DNA of 38,481 nucleotides, taken from an uncultured SAR86 cluster bacterium (GTDB taxonomy: Bacteria; Pseudomonadota; Gammaproteobacteria; Magnimaribacterales; D2472). The translations under genes were made by a program, and so were the position numbers. The stretch is taken from positions 1-38,481 of the forward strand of contig CACBPT010000007.1 in NCBI GenBank assembly GCA_902541245.1, written 5' to 3'. A model generated the notes under the pieces. That model was not told where the DNA came from. It worked only from the letters and a program-made list of their open reading frames with translations, and ran no database searches. Shown in pieces: positions 26,305 through 34,890 of the stretch. Each line of letters opens with the position of its first letter. Positions within the stretch are counted from its first letter, which is position 1.

Positions 26305-27266
26305 TTTTTTTCTTCTTTAGAATCTTTATCAATATCTTCAGTTTCACTTGAATCTTCTGAAAGAACTTTATTAATCTGATCTACTGATTCGTCATTTAAA
26401 TCAACTTCATCCTTGGCAATATCATCGCTAGACTCCTCTACATCAATTGGCATAACTTCTTCTGGCTCGCTCAACTCAGCTTCTTCAACAAGGTTTAATG
26501 CTTTTCCAGATGTTACCGAAGCTTTTTTAATTTTAATTGGCGTAACCTCATCATCGGATTGTATGTTTACCGCTCCTCCTTTTGAGGAAGCAAGGCCTCT
26601 AGCACATGCATCACTTATCACTTTTGTTATCAATCGAATTGATCTAATTGCATCATCATTACCTGGAATAATTTGATCTATGCCCTCTGGGTTTGAATTG
26701 GTATCAACCAAAGCAATTATTGGGATGCCCATTTTCTTCGCTTCAGTAACTGCTATTTTTTCATAAGCAACATCCACAACAAATAATGCGTCTGGAAGAC
26801 CTTTCATCTCCTTAATACCACCAACACTTGCATCCAATTTTTCATACTCTTTGGTAATGTCCACAACTTCTTTTTTAGAGAGTTTATTAATTCTTCCAGA
26901 TGATTGAAGTTCTTCTATGTCCAATAGTCTTCTAATTGAACCTCTAATTGTTTTCCAGTTTGTTAAAGTACCGCCTAGCCATCTTTTGTCAATGTATGGC
27001 AGACCGATCGCTGAAGCAGATTCTTTAATGGTTTTTGAAGCTGAGCGTTTTGTACCAACAAATAAAATTTTATTCCCCTTTGAACAAATCTCTTCAGCTT
27101 TGGATGCAGCAGCATTTAAACACTCTTGAGTCATCTCAAGATCAATTATGCTAATTTTTTTTCTAGTATCAAAAATAAAGGACTCCATTTTAGGATTCCA
27201 AAACCGTTGTTGATGGCCAAAATGAACGCCTGCGTTTAACAGGTCTTTTATAGAAACAATACTCAC
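26301..27266 (-). CDS. rpsB: 30S ribosomal protein S2 with long acidic C-terminal tail
   Basis: 321 residues from GTG at 27266. That start is fixed by a strong GGAGGA five bases upstream and by the family N-terminus SIVSIKDLLNAGVHFGHQ; an ATG in frame at 27299 would put the Shine-Dalgarno inside the gene. The S2 core (FGHQQRFWNPKM, FVGTKRSA, KRWLGGTLTN, PDALFVVD, VDTNSNPEGID) ends near residue 226. About 95 residues follow, rich in Asp, Glu and Ser and ending [10 protein letters not shown]. coli S2 is 241 residues, so about 80 are extra. The tail is in frame and the next gene overlaps its stop, so it is not a sequencing tail-off. Confidence 0.96.
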   Translation of the reverse strand: MSIVSIKDLLNAGVHFGHQQRFWNPKMESFIFDTRKKISIIDLEMTQECLNAAASKAEEICSKGNKILFVGTKRSASKTIKESASAIGLPYIDKRWLGGTLTNWKTIRGSIRRLLDIEELQSSGRINKLSKKEVVDITKEYEKLDASVGGIKEMKGLPDALFVVDVAYEKIAVTEAKKMGIPIIALVDTNSNPEGIDQIIPGNDDAIRSIRLITKVISDACARGLASSKGGAVNIQSDDEVTPIKIKKASVTSGKALNLVEEAELSEPEEVMPIDVEESSDDIAKDEVDLNDESVDQINKVLSEDSSETEDIDKDSKEEKK

Positions 27267-27378
27267 AATTTCCTCCGGGGTTATTCTCCGGTACCACATA
27301 TAGTTGACCCAAACTTTATGAGCACCCCAACTATAATCTTTTTGGAACCTTCGGGATTTAAAGTGTGAGTATTTTATA
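27267..27378 (-). promoter_or_regulatory. rpsB promoter -10 and ~100-nt leader, possible S2 autoregulatory RNA
   Basis: TATAAA lies at 27373-27378 (minus strand) with no good -35. The predicted transcript carries a leader of about 100 bases. It holds a perfect 7-base inverted repeat ATAGTTG/CAACTAT (27300-27306 with 27328-27334) and, nearer the gene, CCGG repeated on both sides of the region just before GGAGGA (27271-27276), which could pair over the ribosome binding site. In gammaproteobacteria S2 represses rpsB-tsf through such a leader; the function here is inferred. Confidence 0.45.
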
Positions 27379-27394
27379 GAAAAGTTTACTCAGA

Positions 27395-28069
27395 TTAAAG
27401 CTTTTTATTTAAGAAATCAGCAAAGCTATATTCCCCAATTTCCATTGAATTGATTGATCTTGCTGCTTTCAAAGCTCCTGTTGCAAATACATCTCTGCTG
27501 CTTGCAATATGCTGAAAATTTATAATTCCATCCTCACTTTGAAATTCAATTCTATGAATTCCAAAGATATTCCCAATTCTATAAGACTGAACGTCTATTA
27601 AGCCGTTAATTTTGTTTGCATGATGACTTTCTAGAAATCTAATGATGTCTAATGCTGTCCCTGATGGAGAGTCCTTTTTATGTGTATGATGAATTTCAAT
27701 AATTTTAACCTTAACAGTTGTGTTAATTGAAATAAGATACTTCTCGATTGAACTTTTTAAGTTTGCAATTCCAAGAGACATGTTCGGTGCAATTAAAATA
27801 GGAATAATTTTTTTTGCGGCTGTTACACCTTCAAAATGTTTGGCACTTAATCCTGTTGTTCCTGATATTAAAGGAATCTTATTTGTTACACAAAACCTCA
27901 AAGCATTAACGAATCCTTCGGGTGAAGAAAAATCTATTACAGCAGATACATCGATAGGATTATTCTCTTTTGCTAGAAAATCATTAACCTGAATATCAGA
28001 CAACGTTTTACATTGAGCCTGAATTGCCTGACCCATTTTTCCGTTAAAACCATTAATTAATATATGCAA
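27395..28069 (-). CDS. dapB: 4-hydroxy-tetrahydrodipicolinate reductase, short form
   Basis: 224 residues against 273 in E. coli. It reduces the DapA product on the way to diaminopimelate and lysine. NAD(P)-binding NGFNGKMGQ at 6-14, SGTTGLS near 69-75, catalytic EIHHTHKKDSPSGTA at 125-139, and FQHIASSRDVFATGALKAA near the C-terminus. The missing length lies mainly in the N-terminal nucleotide domain between the glycine loop and DFSSPEG, as in other compact DapB proteins. The first codon is TTG, four bases after the dnaJ stop; no better start exists before the glycine loop. carAB, which often follows dapB, is absent here. Confidence 0.94.
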   Translation of the reverse strand: MHILINGFNGKMGQAIQAQCKTLSDIQVNDFLAKENNPIDVSAVIDFSSPEGFVNALRFCVTNKIPLISGTTGLSAKHFEGVTAAKKIIPILIAPNMSLGIANLKSSIEKYLISINTTVKVKIIEIHHTHKKDSPSGTALDIIRFLESHHANKINGLIDVQSYRIGNIFGIHRIEFQSEDGIINFQHIASSRDVFATGALKAARSINSMEIGEYSFADFLNKKL

Positions 28070-28073
28070 TTTT

Positions 28074-29183
28074 TTATTTGTTATGAAATTTATCCGAAGC
28101 TTTTTTGAAAGACTGTTTTATTGGATGATGTTCATCACCTGCTATTGATTGAGCAAAATCTTTAAATGCCTTAATTTGTGCCTTTGAAAGATTGATCGGT
28201 GTTTCGACAACTACTCTGCATAAAAGATCGCCTCTTCTAGAATCTCGAACTGAAGAAGCGCCTTTACCCTTGATCCTAAAAATTTTACCTGTTTGTGTGT
28301 AAGCTGGAATTTTTAATGCAATTTTGGATTCCAGTCCAGGAACATTAATCGTTCCTCCCAAAATAGCCGTCTCAAAAGGGATTGGAGCTTCAAAATAAAG
28401 ATCTCTTCCTTCTCTTTCGAAAATTTCATTTTGAGCAACCTGAATAACAACATATAGATCTCCGGTATGGCCACCTCTTGATGCACTGCCCTCACCAGAA
28501 AGCCTAACTTTATCACCATTATCTACACCAGAGGGAATGCTTATAGACAGTGATTTAGTTTCTTGTATCACTCCAGCTCCCCTGCAGACATTGCAATGAT
28601 CCTTTATAATTCTACCTTCTCCTCCACATACATTACATGTCTGTTGAACTGAAAAGAAACCTTGTTGCATTCTCACCTGACCTGCACCATTACATTGACT
28701 GCAGGTAACAGGAACTGAACCTGGTTTGGCACCAGATCCTGAACATTCAACACATATTTTATCTACAGGTATCTTAATTGTCTTTTTGACACCAAGGATT
28801 GCTTCTTTTAAAGAAAGCTCTATGTTGTATTGGAGATCTTGGCCCCTTGCGGATCTTCTAGAGGAAGTACGTCCCCCAAATACATCTCCAAATATATCTC
28901 CAAATATATCTCCAAAATTAAAATCTTGAAACCCTCCTCCTTGTCCACCTCCCATTCCCTGAACACCGGCATGGCCGAATTGATCATAGGCTGACTTTTT
29001 CTCTGGATCAGAAAGTATTTCATAGGCCTCTGCAGCCTCTTTAAATTTTTCGTTAGCAGATGAGTCATCCGGATTTCTGTCCGGATGATATTTCATAGCT
29101 AATTTCTTAAATGCTTTTTTTAATTCAGCATCTGAAGCACTTCGAGAGACACCCAAGACCTCGTAATAGTCTCTCTGTGACAT
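28074..29183 (-). CDS. dnaJ: Chaperone protein DnaJ
   Basis: 369-residue type I J protein, co-chaperone that delivers clients to DnaK and triggers its ATPase. J domain 1-70 with HPD at 33-35; Gly/Phe-rich linker about 71-115 with a tandem [15 protein letters not shown]; zinc domain about 143-205 with four CxxCxGxG-type units ([32 protein letters not shown]); then the two client-binding beta domains. The gene begins three bases after the dnaK stop. All features of a full-length DnaJ are present. Confidence 0.97.
   Translation of the reverse strand: MSQRDYYEVLGVSRSASDAELKKAFKKLAMKYHPDRNPDDSSANEKFKEAAEAYEILSDPEKKSAYDQFGHAGVQGMGGGQGGGFQDFNFGDIFGDIFGDVFGGRTSSRRSARGQDLQYNIELSLKEAILGVKKTIKIPVDKICVECSGSGAKPGSVPVTCSQCNGAGQVRMQQGFFSVQQTCNVCGGEGRIIKDHCNVCRGAGVIQETKSLSISIPSGVDNGDKVRLSGEGSASRGGHTGDLYVVIQVAQNEIFEREGRDLYFEAPIPFETAILGGTINVPGLESKIALKIPAYTQTGKIFRIKGKGASSVRDSRRGDLLCRVVVETPINLSKAQIKAFKDFAQSIAGDEHHPIKQSFKKASDKFHNK
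28876..28911 (-). repeat. Three 12-bp tandem repeats in dnaJ Gly/Phe region
   Basis: Three units of 12 bases (28876-28887, 28888-28899, 28900-28911); the last two are identical and the first differs at one base. They encode the repeated G-D-I-F of the linker and are in frame, so copy changes would not break dnaJ. Confidence 0.8.
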
Positions 29184-29186
29184 TAT

Positions 29187-31097
29187 TTATTTTTCTTCTT
29201 CTTTAACTTCTTCAAACTCTGCATCAACCGTATTCTCGTCGCTAGAGTTTTCATCTGCAGTTTCAGAAGAACCTTCCTCAGCTTGAGGATAAAGTTTTTG
29301 AGTTAATGGAGTTAATACCTCGTTTAGATTTTTTGTAGCTTCTTCTATAGCTTCTAGGCTGTCTTGTTTGATTGCCTCCTCTAAATTCACTGTGGAAGTT
29401 TCTACTGAATCTTTTTCATCTTCAGTAAGCCTATCTCCAGCTTCTGAAATTGACTTTCTAGTAGCATGAACAAGCATATCTGCATTATTTTTTGCTTGTA
29501 CAAGACTCTCGAACTTTTTATCATCCTCCGCATTTGCTTCAGCATCTTTGACCATCTTTTCTATATCGTCGTCAGACAATCCACTAGAGGCTTTGATAAC
29601 TATAGACTGCTCCTTGCCAGTATTTTTATCTTTGGCAGCAACATTCAAAATACCATTTGCATCAAGATCAAATGAAACTTCAATTTGAGGAGTTCCTCTC
29701 GCAGCTGGTGGAATGTCTGTTAAATTAAATTGGCCCAAAGATTTATTTTGAGCTGCTTGCTTTCTTTCACCCTGAATAACATGGACAGTTACAGCTGATT
29801 GATTGTCTTCCGCTGTTGAAAAGACTTGAGATTTTTGAGTAGGAATTGTCGTATTTTTTTCAATCAAGGGTGTCGCAATGCCTCCCAGGGTTTCTATACC
29901 TAGTGTTAGGGGGGTTACATCAAGCAAGAGTACGTCTTTTGTGTCACCAGACAAAACTGATCCTTGAATAGCAGCACCTACTGCAACAGCTTCGTCAGGA
30001 TTAAGGTCCTTCCTAGGCTCTTTTCCAAAAAAATCCTTTACTTTCTGTTGAACCATTGGCATTCGAGTCTGCCCGCCAACAAGTAATATTTCATTTATAT
30101 CTCCAATGCTAAGTTTGGCATCTTCCAAAGCAAGTTTTAGTGGAGCAAGGCTTCTATCCACTAAATCTTCAACTAGAGACTCAAGTTTTGCACGAGTAAT
30201 TTTGTGAACAAAATGTTTCGGACCAGAACTATCGGCAGTTATATACGGAAGATTTATTTCTGTTTGATCTGATGAGGAAAGTTCGATTTTTGCTTTCTCT
30301 GCCGCTTCTTTTAAACGTTGAAGAGCCATCGGATCACTTTTTAGATCAAAACCAGATTCTTTCTTAAATTCATCAACAAAATAATCAATTAACTTAAGAT
30401 CGAAATCTTCGCCACCTAAAAAGGTATCACCATTAGTTGATAAGACCTCAAATTGGTGCTCTCCATCAACTTCGGAAATCTCTATAATAGAAATATCGAA
30501 TGTGCCTCCTCCTAGATCATAAACGGCAACAACCGAGTCACCTTTATTTTTATCTAGTCCGTATGCAAGAGCTGCAGCTGTCGGCTCGTTAATTATTCGC
30601 TTTACCTCAAGACCAGCAATTTTACCTGCATCCTTGGTTGCTTGTCTTTGGGAGTCATTGAAATAAGCTGGAACTGTTATAACAGCCTCTTTGACTTCAT
30701 GGCCAAGATACTCCTCTGCAGTCTTTTTAAGCTTCTTTAAAACCTCTGCTGAAATCTGAGGAGGTGCTAATTTCTTATCATCAACTTTAACCCAAGCATC
30801 TCCATTATCAGCCTTAATAATTTCATAAGGAACCATGTCCATATCTTTTTTGACAACGTCATCGTCAAACCTTCTTCCAATCAATCTTTTAATTGCATAT
30901 AAAGTCTTTTCTGGATTCGTTACAGCCTGTCTTTTAGCAGGTGTTCCAACTAAAATTTCACTCTCATCAGAATAACCAATGACTGAAGGGGTAGTTCTAC
31001 CTCCCTCTGCATTTTCAATTACCTTAGGTTGTTGTCCTTCTACAACTGCTAAGCAACTATTAGTTGTTCCTAAATCAATTCCTATAATTTTTGACAT
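29187..31097 (-). CDS. dnaK: Chaperone protein DnaK (Hsp70)
   Basis: 636 residues. ATPase domain: GIDLGTTNS at 6-14, [18 protein letters not shown] near 146-163, DLGGGTFD at 194-201 (Thr199 is the known autophosphorylation position), GGQTRMP near 342. The linker DVLLLDVTP leads to the peptide-binding domain and helical lid, ending in an acidic tail (EEVKEEEK) that replaces the usual EEVKD-like end. It sits 17 bases after grpE and 3 bases before dnaJ, so all three are likely transcribed from the heat-shock promoter before grpE. Confidence 0.97.
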   Translation of the reverse strand: MSKIIGIDLGTTNSCLAVVEGQQPKVIENAEGGRTTPSVIGYSDESEILVGTPAKRQAVTNPEKTLYAIKRLIGRRFDDDVVKKDMDMVPYEIIKADNGDAWVKVDDKKLAPPQISAEVLKKLKKTAEEYLGHEVKEAVITVPAYFNDSQRQATKDAGKIAGLEVKRIINEPTAAALAYGLDKNKGDSVVAVYDLGGGTFDISIIEISEVDGEHQFEVLSTNGDTFLGGEDFDLKLIDYFVDEFKKESGFDLKSDPMALQRLKEAAEKAKIELSSSDQTEINLPYITADSSGPKHFVHKITRAKLESLVEDLVDRSLAPLKLALEDAKLSIGDINEILLVGGQTRMPMVQQKVKDFFGKEPRKDLNPDEAVAVGAAIQGSVLSGDTKDVLLLDVTPLTLGIETLGGIATPLIEKNTTIPTQKSQVFSTAEDNQSAVTVHVIQGERKQAAQNKSLGQFNLTDIPPAARGTPQIEVSFDLDANGILNVAAKDKNTGKEQSIVIKASSGLSDDDIEKMVKDAEANAEDDKKFESLVQAKNNADMLVHATRKSISEAGDRLTEDEKDSVETSTVNLEEAIKQDSLEAIEEATKNLNEVLTPLTQKLYPQAEEGSSETADENSSDENTVDAEFEEVKEEEK

Positions 31098-31114
31098 ATC
31101 TATTTCTCTATTTA

Positions 31115-31684
31115 CTAATTTTTAATCACGGAGACTCTGGCAGGTCTCACAACCCTGTCATGGAGCTCCCAACCCCTTTGAAATATATTTTCGATTTCAT
31201 TATTCTCTTTTTTCGGATCCTTTGAAGTCATTACAGCTTCGTGTTTTATTGGATCAAACTGTTCATTAATTGGATAGATGGGTCTTATACCAAATTTATC
31301 AAGGGCTGATTCAAAAGATTTAAGAGTAAGTTCTACTCCTTCCTTATCTTCTTTTGTTGAATCATTGGAGAAGTTATTAAGTGCATGCTCAAGATTGTCC
31401 ACAACAGGCAATAATTCATTAAGCAGTCTCTCTACGCCATATTTATGTGCTTTTTCAATATCAGCAGTATTTCTTTTGAGAGTATTATCAAGCTCAGCTC
31501 TTGATCTTAGAAGAGCTTCTTCAAGTTCCTGTATCCTTGTCTCTTCGTTTTCAGCCTCATCAACATCCTCATCAATTGAATCAATGAATTCTTCTTGGAT
31601 TTCTTCAACATCGATAGTTTCTTCGGATGTAACAGAAATGTCTTCAGAGTTTAATTTATCTTTTATTTTTTGTTTTTTTGCCAT
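31115..31684 (-). CDS. grpE: Nucleotide exchange factor GrpE
   Basis: 189 residues from the ATG at 31684; a TTG codon just before it is a less likely start, and AGGGG about 7 bases upstream serves as ribosome binding site. GrpE releases ADP from DnaK. The first ~50 residues are acidic and probably disordered, followed by a long coiled coil (about 50-105) and the C-terminal beta domain with [21 protein letters not shown] and [19 protein letters not shown]. First gene of the grpE-dnaK-dnaJ unit; fur lies upstream on the same strand. Confidence 0.95.
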   Translation of the reverse strand: MAKKQKIKDKLNSEDISVTSEETIDVEEIQEEFIDSIDEDVDEAENEETRIQELEEALLRSRAELDNTLKRNTADIEKAHKYGVERLLNELLPVVDNLEHALNNFSNDSTKEDKEGVELTLKSFESALDKFGIRPIYPINEQFDPIKHEAVMTSKDPKKENNEIENIFQRGWELHDRVVRPARVSVIKN

Positions 31685-31705
31685 CAATAAGCCCCTATGG
31701 TAAAT

Positions 31706-31734
31706 ATATAGGGGTGACCCTAGATGAGTTCAAG
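31706..31734 (-). promoter_or_regulatory. Sigma-32-type heat-shock promoter for grpE-dnaK-dnaJ
   Basis: On the minus strand CTTGAA (31729-31734), a 14-base spacer and CCCCTATAT (31706-31714) match the RpoH consensus CTTGAA-N(11-16)-CCCCATNT closely. It lies 22 bases before the grpE ATG in the 62-base gap after fur. A perfect inverted repeat, CCCCTAT-N9-ATAGGGG (31692-31714), covers the -10. Confidence 0.78.
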
Positions 31735-31749
31735 GGGTTAAATATAGAT

Positions 31750-32175
31750 TTATTTCTTAGGTTTTACGTATAGAACCATCGTATGGTCGACTAGCTCATA
31801 ACCAAATTCTTCAGCAATATCTTTTTGCCGCTGCTCAATCAATTCATCATTGAACTCATTTACAGTTCCACTCTCAAGGCAAATCATATGATCATGATGC
31901 TCATCTTCAGCAATCTCGTAAACAGAATGCCCATCTTCAAAGTTATGTCGCTTAACTATTCCAGCTGCCTCAAATTGAGTTAGAACCCTATATACAGTTG
32001 CTAATCCTACATCTTCTCCGCAGTTAATGAGCTGTTTATATATGTCCTCTGCGCTTAAATGATGCCCACTATTTATTCGCTCTTTTCCATGAGACTCCAA
32101 AGCTTCCAAGATTCTTATTCTTGGTAGCGTAGCCTTTAAACCAGCTTTTTTTAGATCAAAATTTTCTTTACTCAT
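31750..32175 (-). CDS. fur: Ferric uptake regulator Fur
   Basis: 141 residues, an iron-dependent repressor. The winged-helix domain (about 1-85) has the recognition helix EDVGLATVYRVLTQFEAAGIV near 54-74. The metal domain has HHDH at 93-96 followed by MICLESGTVNEF: Cys99 is present but the partner of the E. coli CxxC is Ser102, as in the zinc-cysteine-poor Pseudomonas-type Fur, and the cysteine-rich E. coli C-terminus is missing. Divergent from bamE with 45 bases between start codons. No clear Fur box was seen at its own promoter. Confidence 0.94.
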   Translation of the reverse strand: MSKENFDLKKAGLKATLPRIRILEALESHGKERINSGHHLSAEDIYKQLINCGEDVGLATVYRVLTQFEAAGIVKRHNFEDGHSVYEIAEDEHHDHMICLESGTVNEFNDELIEQRQKDIAEEFGYELVDHTMVLYVKPKK

Positions 32176-32180
32176 GAATT

Positions 32181-32209
32181 TTCCACTCTATACTCATTGA
32201 AAGTATAAT
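32181..32209 (+). promoter_or_regulatory. Candidate bamE promoter
   Basis: TTCCAC (32181-32186), 17 bases, TATAAT (32204-32209). The -10 ends only 11 bases before the bamE ATG, giving a leader of about 5 bases. No Shine-Dalgarno is present. Confidence 0.5.
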
Positions 32210-32220
32210 CAATATACCTA

Positions 32221-32559
32221 ATGAAGCAATTAACTAAACTATACATAATATCTTTTTTATCTTTTGGGTTGCTTGGTTGTTCATCTTTATCTCCATACAA
32301 AGTACCCATCTTACAGGGTAATATAATTGAAGAAAAAGATGTCGAACAGCTTTCAGAAGGTCTAACAAAAGATCAAGTTCAATACCTTCTCGGTACACCA
32401 ATGCTTAATAGTCCATTACATCCCGATAGATGGGATTATATATATTCCGTAACGATTGGCGATCAATTAATTGGAGAGAAAAAGCTATCTTTAATCTTTG
32501 ACGACAATCAAAAATTAAATACATGGACTCTACAAGAAAGTACTTTAAATAAAAATTAA
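32221..32559 (+). CDS. bamE: Outer-membrane assembly lipoprotein BamE (SmpA/OmlA)
   Basis: 112 residues. Signal peptide 1-19 with lipobox LLGC, so Cys20 is the lipidated residue. The BamE core follows: VPILQGNIIEEKDVEQLSEG, LTKDQVQYLLGTPML, PLHPDRWDYIYSV. It is an outer-membrane lipoprotein that stabilises BamA-BamD contact. Its divergent position next to fur and convergent to ratA is common in gammaproteobacteria. The gene is slightly smaller than the Pseudomonas OmlA but complete. Confidence 0.94.
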   Translation: MKQLTKLYIISFLSFGLLGCSSLSPYKVPILQGNIIEEKDVEQLSEGLTKDQVQYLLGTPMLNSPLHPDRWDYIYSVTIGDQLIGEKKLSLIFDDNQKLNTWTLQESTLNKN

Positions 32560-32593
32560 TTTTTGAGCATCCTTTGCTAATAAACAGAAAAAA

Positions 32594-33028
32594 TTATAGG
32601 TTTTGTTCTGTTAGCTGTTTTTCAAATGCCTTCATAAATTTTGTTCCAATTTTTTCTATCAAGCTATGTTTTGCAAAAATCTTAAGAAAAAATGGCAGTT
32701 GAAATTTGGTCAAAAATTTAACCTTTGTATTTTTTGAATCTATTGATTCAAGGCTCCATATTGCTGAAAAGTCTTCGAACGGCCCTTTTGATTGTGAAAT
32801 GCATACGTCAAAACCATCTGTTTTATTAATGGATTCAAATGAGTAAGTTTTATTCATTAATGAAAAAACTAATCTCCCCTTTACCAAATCATCTTCAGAG
32901 GATGACATCCTGGTTGATTGAATACATCCAGGTAAAAATTCTTTGTAGGCTTCAAAGTTATTAATTAGATTAAGAATTTCTTCAGGAGAGGCTTGAAATA
33001 TTTCAGATCCTTCAAAGCTGCTCGACAT
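32594..33028 (-). CDS. ratA: RatA/COQ10-like START-domain protein
   Basis: 144-residue SRPBCC (START-like) protein. The opening FEGSEIFQASPEEILNLINNFEAYKEFLPGC and the SKGPFEDFSAIWSL stretch near 85-98 are typical of the RatA/UPF0083 family. Homologues bind ubiquinone or lipids (mitochondrial COQ10); RatA in E. coli was reported as a ribosome-association toxin, a role not established widely. ratA beside smpB and bamE is the usual arrangement, but the normal partner ratB/rnfH is absent. It starts two bases after the stop of the transporter gene. Confidence 0.9.
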   Translation of the reverse strand: MSSSFEGSEIFQASPEEILNLINNFEAYKEFLPGCIQSTRMSSSEDDLVKGRLVFSLMNKTYSFESINKTDGFDVCISQSKGPFEDFSAIWSLESIDSKNTKVKFLTKFQLPFFLKIFAKHSLIEKIGTKFMKAFEKQLTEQNL

Positions 33029-33030
33029 AT

Positions 33031-34389
33031 TTAACCAAGTAATTGATATATAAAAACTGATGCAACAAGCACTGGAGAAACAAACTTAATAAAGAATCTC
33101 CAAGTTTTGAAAATATTCACATTGGCAGCTGAGAGCTCTTCCATAGCAAGACGAGGTTTAAAAAACCATCCTGCAAAAATTGCTACAAGCATTCCACCTA
33201 ACGGCATCAATATATTGAAAGTTAAATAGATGATTGAGTCCATGAAATTTCTTTCTCCAAGGAAATATTCATTTTCCCAACTGTTCAAACTAAGAATACT
33301 TCCAATACCAACAAACCAAATGATGAGTCCAAGGATTATTGCAGCAGCAGATCTTGAAAAAATATTATTCTCTTCAAAATATGCAACACTTGGTTCGAGC
33401 AAAGAAATTGCGCTGCTCAAAGCTGCAATGGATAACAACATAAAAAATGCCGGGCCAATAATATTTCCTAAAGGCATCTCAATAAAGATTGTTAATAGGC
33501 TCTTAAATACTAAGCCTGTTCCTTGTTGTGGTTCCATACCATAAGCAAAGATCATTGGAAAAATAGCAAGTCCAGCTAATATTGCAATCAGGGTATCCAA
33601 ACCAGCAACGGTAAGAGATGTTTTAAAAATATCTTCTGACTTTCGCATATAAGATCCATAACACATGATGGAACCCATGCCTAAACTGAGGCTAAAGAAT
33701 GCTTGACCCATTGCGCTTAAAAAAGTTTCAGGGTTAACCTTAGAAAAATCTGGAGTAAACAGATAGGCTAAACCTGCATTAAAATCTCCATTTATCATCG
33801 CATTGATCAGCATCACGATCATTAAAATGAACAAAATGGGCATTAATAGGCGAACCATTCTCTCAATACCTGCAATAACGCCTGATGCGATTATGGCAAT
33901 GTTCATTCCTATGAAAATTGAGTGCCAGAAAAATAATGTCGACGGAGACCCTGTTACTTGTGCATATTGCTCAAAAGATGAAATATCTGTATTTGGCATA
34001 GCTGCGATTCCAATATAGTTAATACAAATTCCAGCAAGAACGCTATAAAAAGATAAAATTAAAACCCCAGAAAATAATCCAGTCCACCCTACTGATTGCC
34101 AGTAACCAGATTTACCAGAATCAATTGCAGCTTTTTTCATGGCACTTACAGGACTGTGTTGAGAATATCGTCCAATCATTATTTCAGCCATCATTATAGG
34201 AAGGCCAACAACCAGAATGCAGCCTAAATATATCAAAACAAAAGCACTACCTCCAGCCTCTCCTACTTTGTAAGAAAAACCCCATATATTTCCTAAACCC
34301 ACAGCAGATCCAGCAGCTGCTAATACAAAAGTCCACTTTCCAACCCAGGTAACTGACTCAGAAATATTCTTTGAAGAACTAATATTCAT
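33031..34389 (-). CDS. Sodium-dependent transporter, SNF/NSS family
   Basis: 452 residues with about 11-12 membrane helices of the LeuT fold. The signature of helix 1, AAGSAVGLGNIWGFSYKVGEAGG at about 25-47, is shown in its key parts by VGLGNIWGF (Na+ and substrate site), with PIMMAEIMIGR near 64-74. SLSLGMGSIMCYGSYM near 235-250 is the conserved helix 6 region. The family imports amino acids or similar compounds with sodium; the substrate cannot be predicted. It lies four bases after the DUF3429-like gene and two before ratA, an uncommon insertion between ratA and smpB. Confidence 0.9.
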   Translation of the reverse strand: MNISSSKNISESVTWVGKWTFVLAAAGSAVGLGNIWGFSYKVGEAGGSAFVLIYLGCILVVGLPIMMAEIMIGRYSQHSPVSAMKKAAIDSGKSGYWQSVGWTGLFSGVLILSFYSVLAGICINYIGIAAMPNTDISSFEQYAQVTGSPSTLFFWHSIFIGMNIAIIASGVIAGIERMVRLLMPILFILMIVMLINAMINGDFNAGLAYLFTPDFSKVNPETFLSAMGQAFFSLSLGMGSIMCYGSYMRKSEDIFKTSLTVAGLDTLIAILAGLAIFPMIFAYGMEPQQGTGLVFKSLLTIFIEMPLGNIIGPAFFMLLSIAALSSAISLLEPSVAYFEENNIFSRSAAAIILGLIIWFVGIGSILSLNSWENEYFLGERNFMDSIIYLTFNILMPLGGMLVAIFAGWFFKPRLAMEELSAANVNIFKTWRFFIKFVSPVLVASVFIYQLLG

Positions 34390-34392
34390 ATT

Positions 34393-34830
34393 TTATGTGT
34401 ATGGATTATTCAAAAACGCAATTGAAGATATACAACATATTGTAACTAAGTTTGTAATTAAATTTCGTGCATTTGCATATTTAATATTAAGTTGAAAATA
34501 TTCACTGTTTTGTCTTTCAAATCTAAGAAAAGCATGAAGCGATATAATGAGCAACACAAGACTTGAAGTAAGGTTTACAAATGAAGTTAATGCTACTCCA
34601 AGACCTAAGATAGAAAAAACAATTGCAATCCAAAGATTTTTTGATGAAGAATGTTCATTTTTCCAGCCCCAGATTATGCCGCCCAAAAAAGCAACAATAA
34701 TGCCTCCATAAATTGCTAAAGCTTGAATGGATTTTACGGCTAAATTAGGATTAAAAATCCATGGAATTAATGCAAAAAAAACAAATAAGCTCAAACCCCA
34801 ATATATAAGTGTTACTTTAGTCTCCTGCAT
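34393..34830 (-). CDS. DUF3429-like small membrane protein
   Basis: 145 residues from the ATG at 34830, chosen for its GAGG ribosome binding site six bases upstream; a TTG at 34851 is the alternative. Four or five hydrophobic segments (about 8-28, 38-55, 66-84, 86-100, 122-137). The stretch YGGIIVAFLGGIIWGWKNE and the later LH-x(3)-RFERQN, with an Arg/Asn-rich region near LITNLV, fit the DUF3429 family of inner-membrane proteins of unknown role. It begins the minus-strand unit with the NSS transporter and ratA. Not firmly characterised; possibly a transporter helper, which is only guesswork. Confidence 0.6.
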   Translation of the reverse strand: MQETKVTLIYWGLSLFVFFALIPWIFNPNLAVKSIQALAIYGGIIVAFLGGIIWGWKNEHSSSKNLWIAIVFSILGLGVALTSFVNLTSSLVLLIISLHAFLRFERQNSEYFQLNIKYANARNLITNLVTICCISSIAFLNNPYT

Positions 34831-34870
34831 ATACTGCCTCAAAATTTGCAAATAGTTTTAACAGATTCAT

Positions 34871-34890
34871 AATTATGATGATCATTATGA
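34871..34890. promoter_or_regulatory. Fur-box-like palindrome at the smpB start
   Basis: 34871-34889 matches the 19-base E. coli Fur box at 15 positions, and 34876-34890 matches the 7-1-7 form TGATAATNATTATCA at 12 of 14 positions. It sits in the 44-base divergent region between smpB and the DUF3429-NSS-ratA unit, partly overlapping the first smpB codons. A -10 (CATAAT, 34868-34873) with a weak -35 TTGCAA at 34846-34851 may serve smpB. Chance is possible in such AT-rich DNA. Confidence 0.4.

Noticed and set aside
26301-27299. ATG at 27299 as rpsB start
   Set aside because: It would place the strong GGAGGA inside the gene and add residues absent from S2 proteins.
28876-28911. Short direct repeats that might suggest a CRISPR or other array
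   Set aside because: Units are 12 bases, contiguous without spacers, in frame, and encode the dnaJ Gly/Phe linker.
32195-32220. Possible Fur box in the fur/bamE divergent region
   Set aside because: Best match to the 7-1-7 motif is about 9 of 14 positions, expected by chance in AT-rich DNA.
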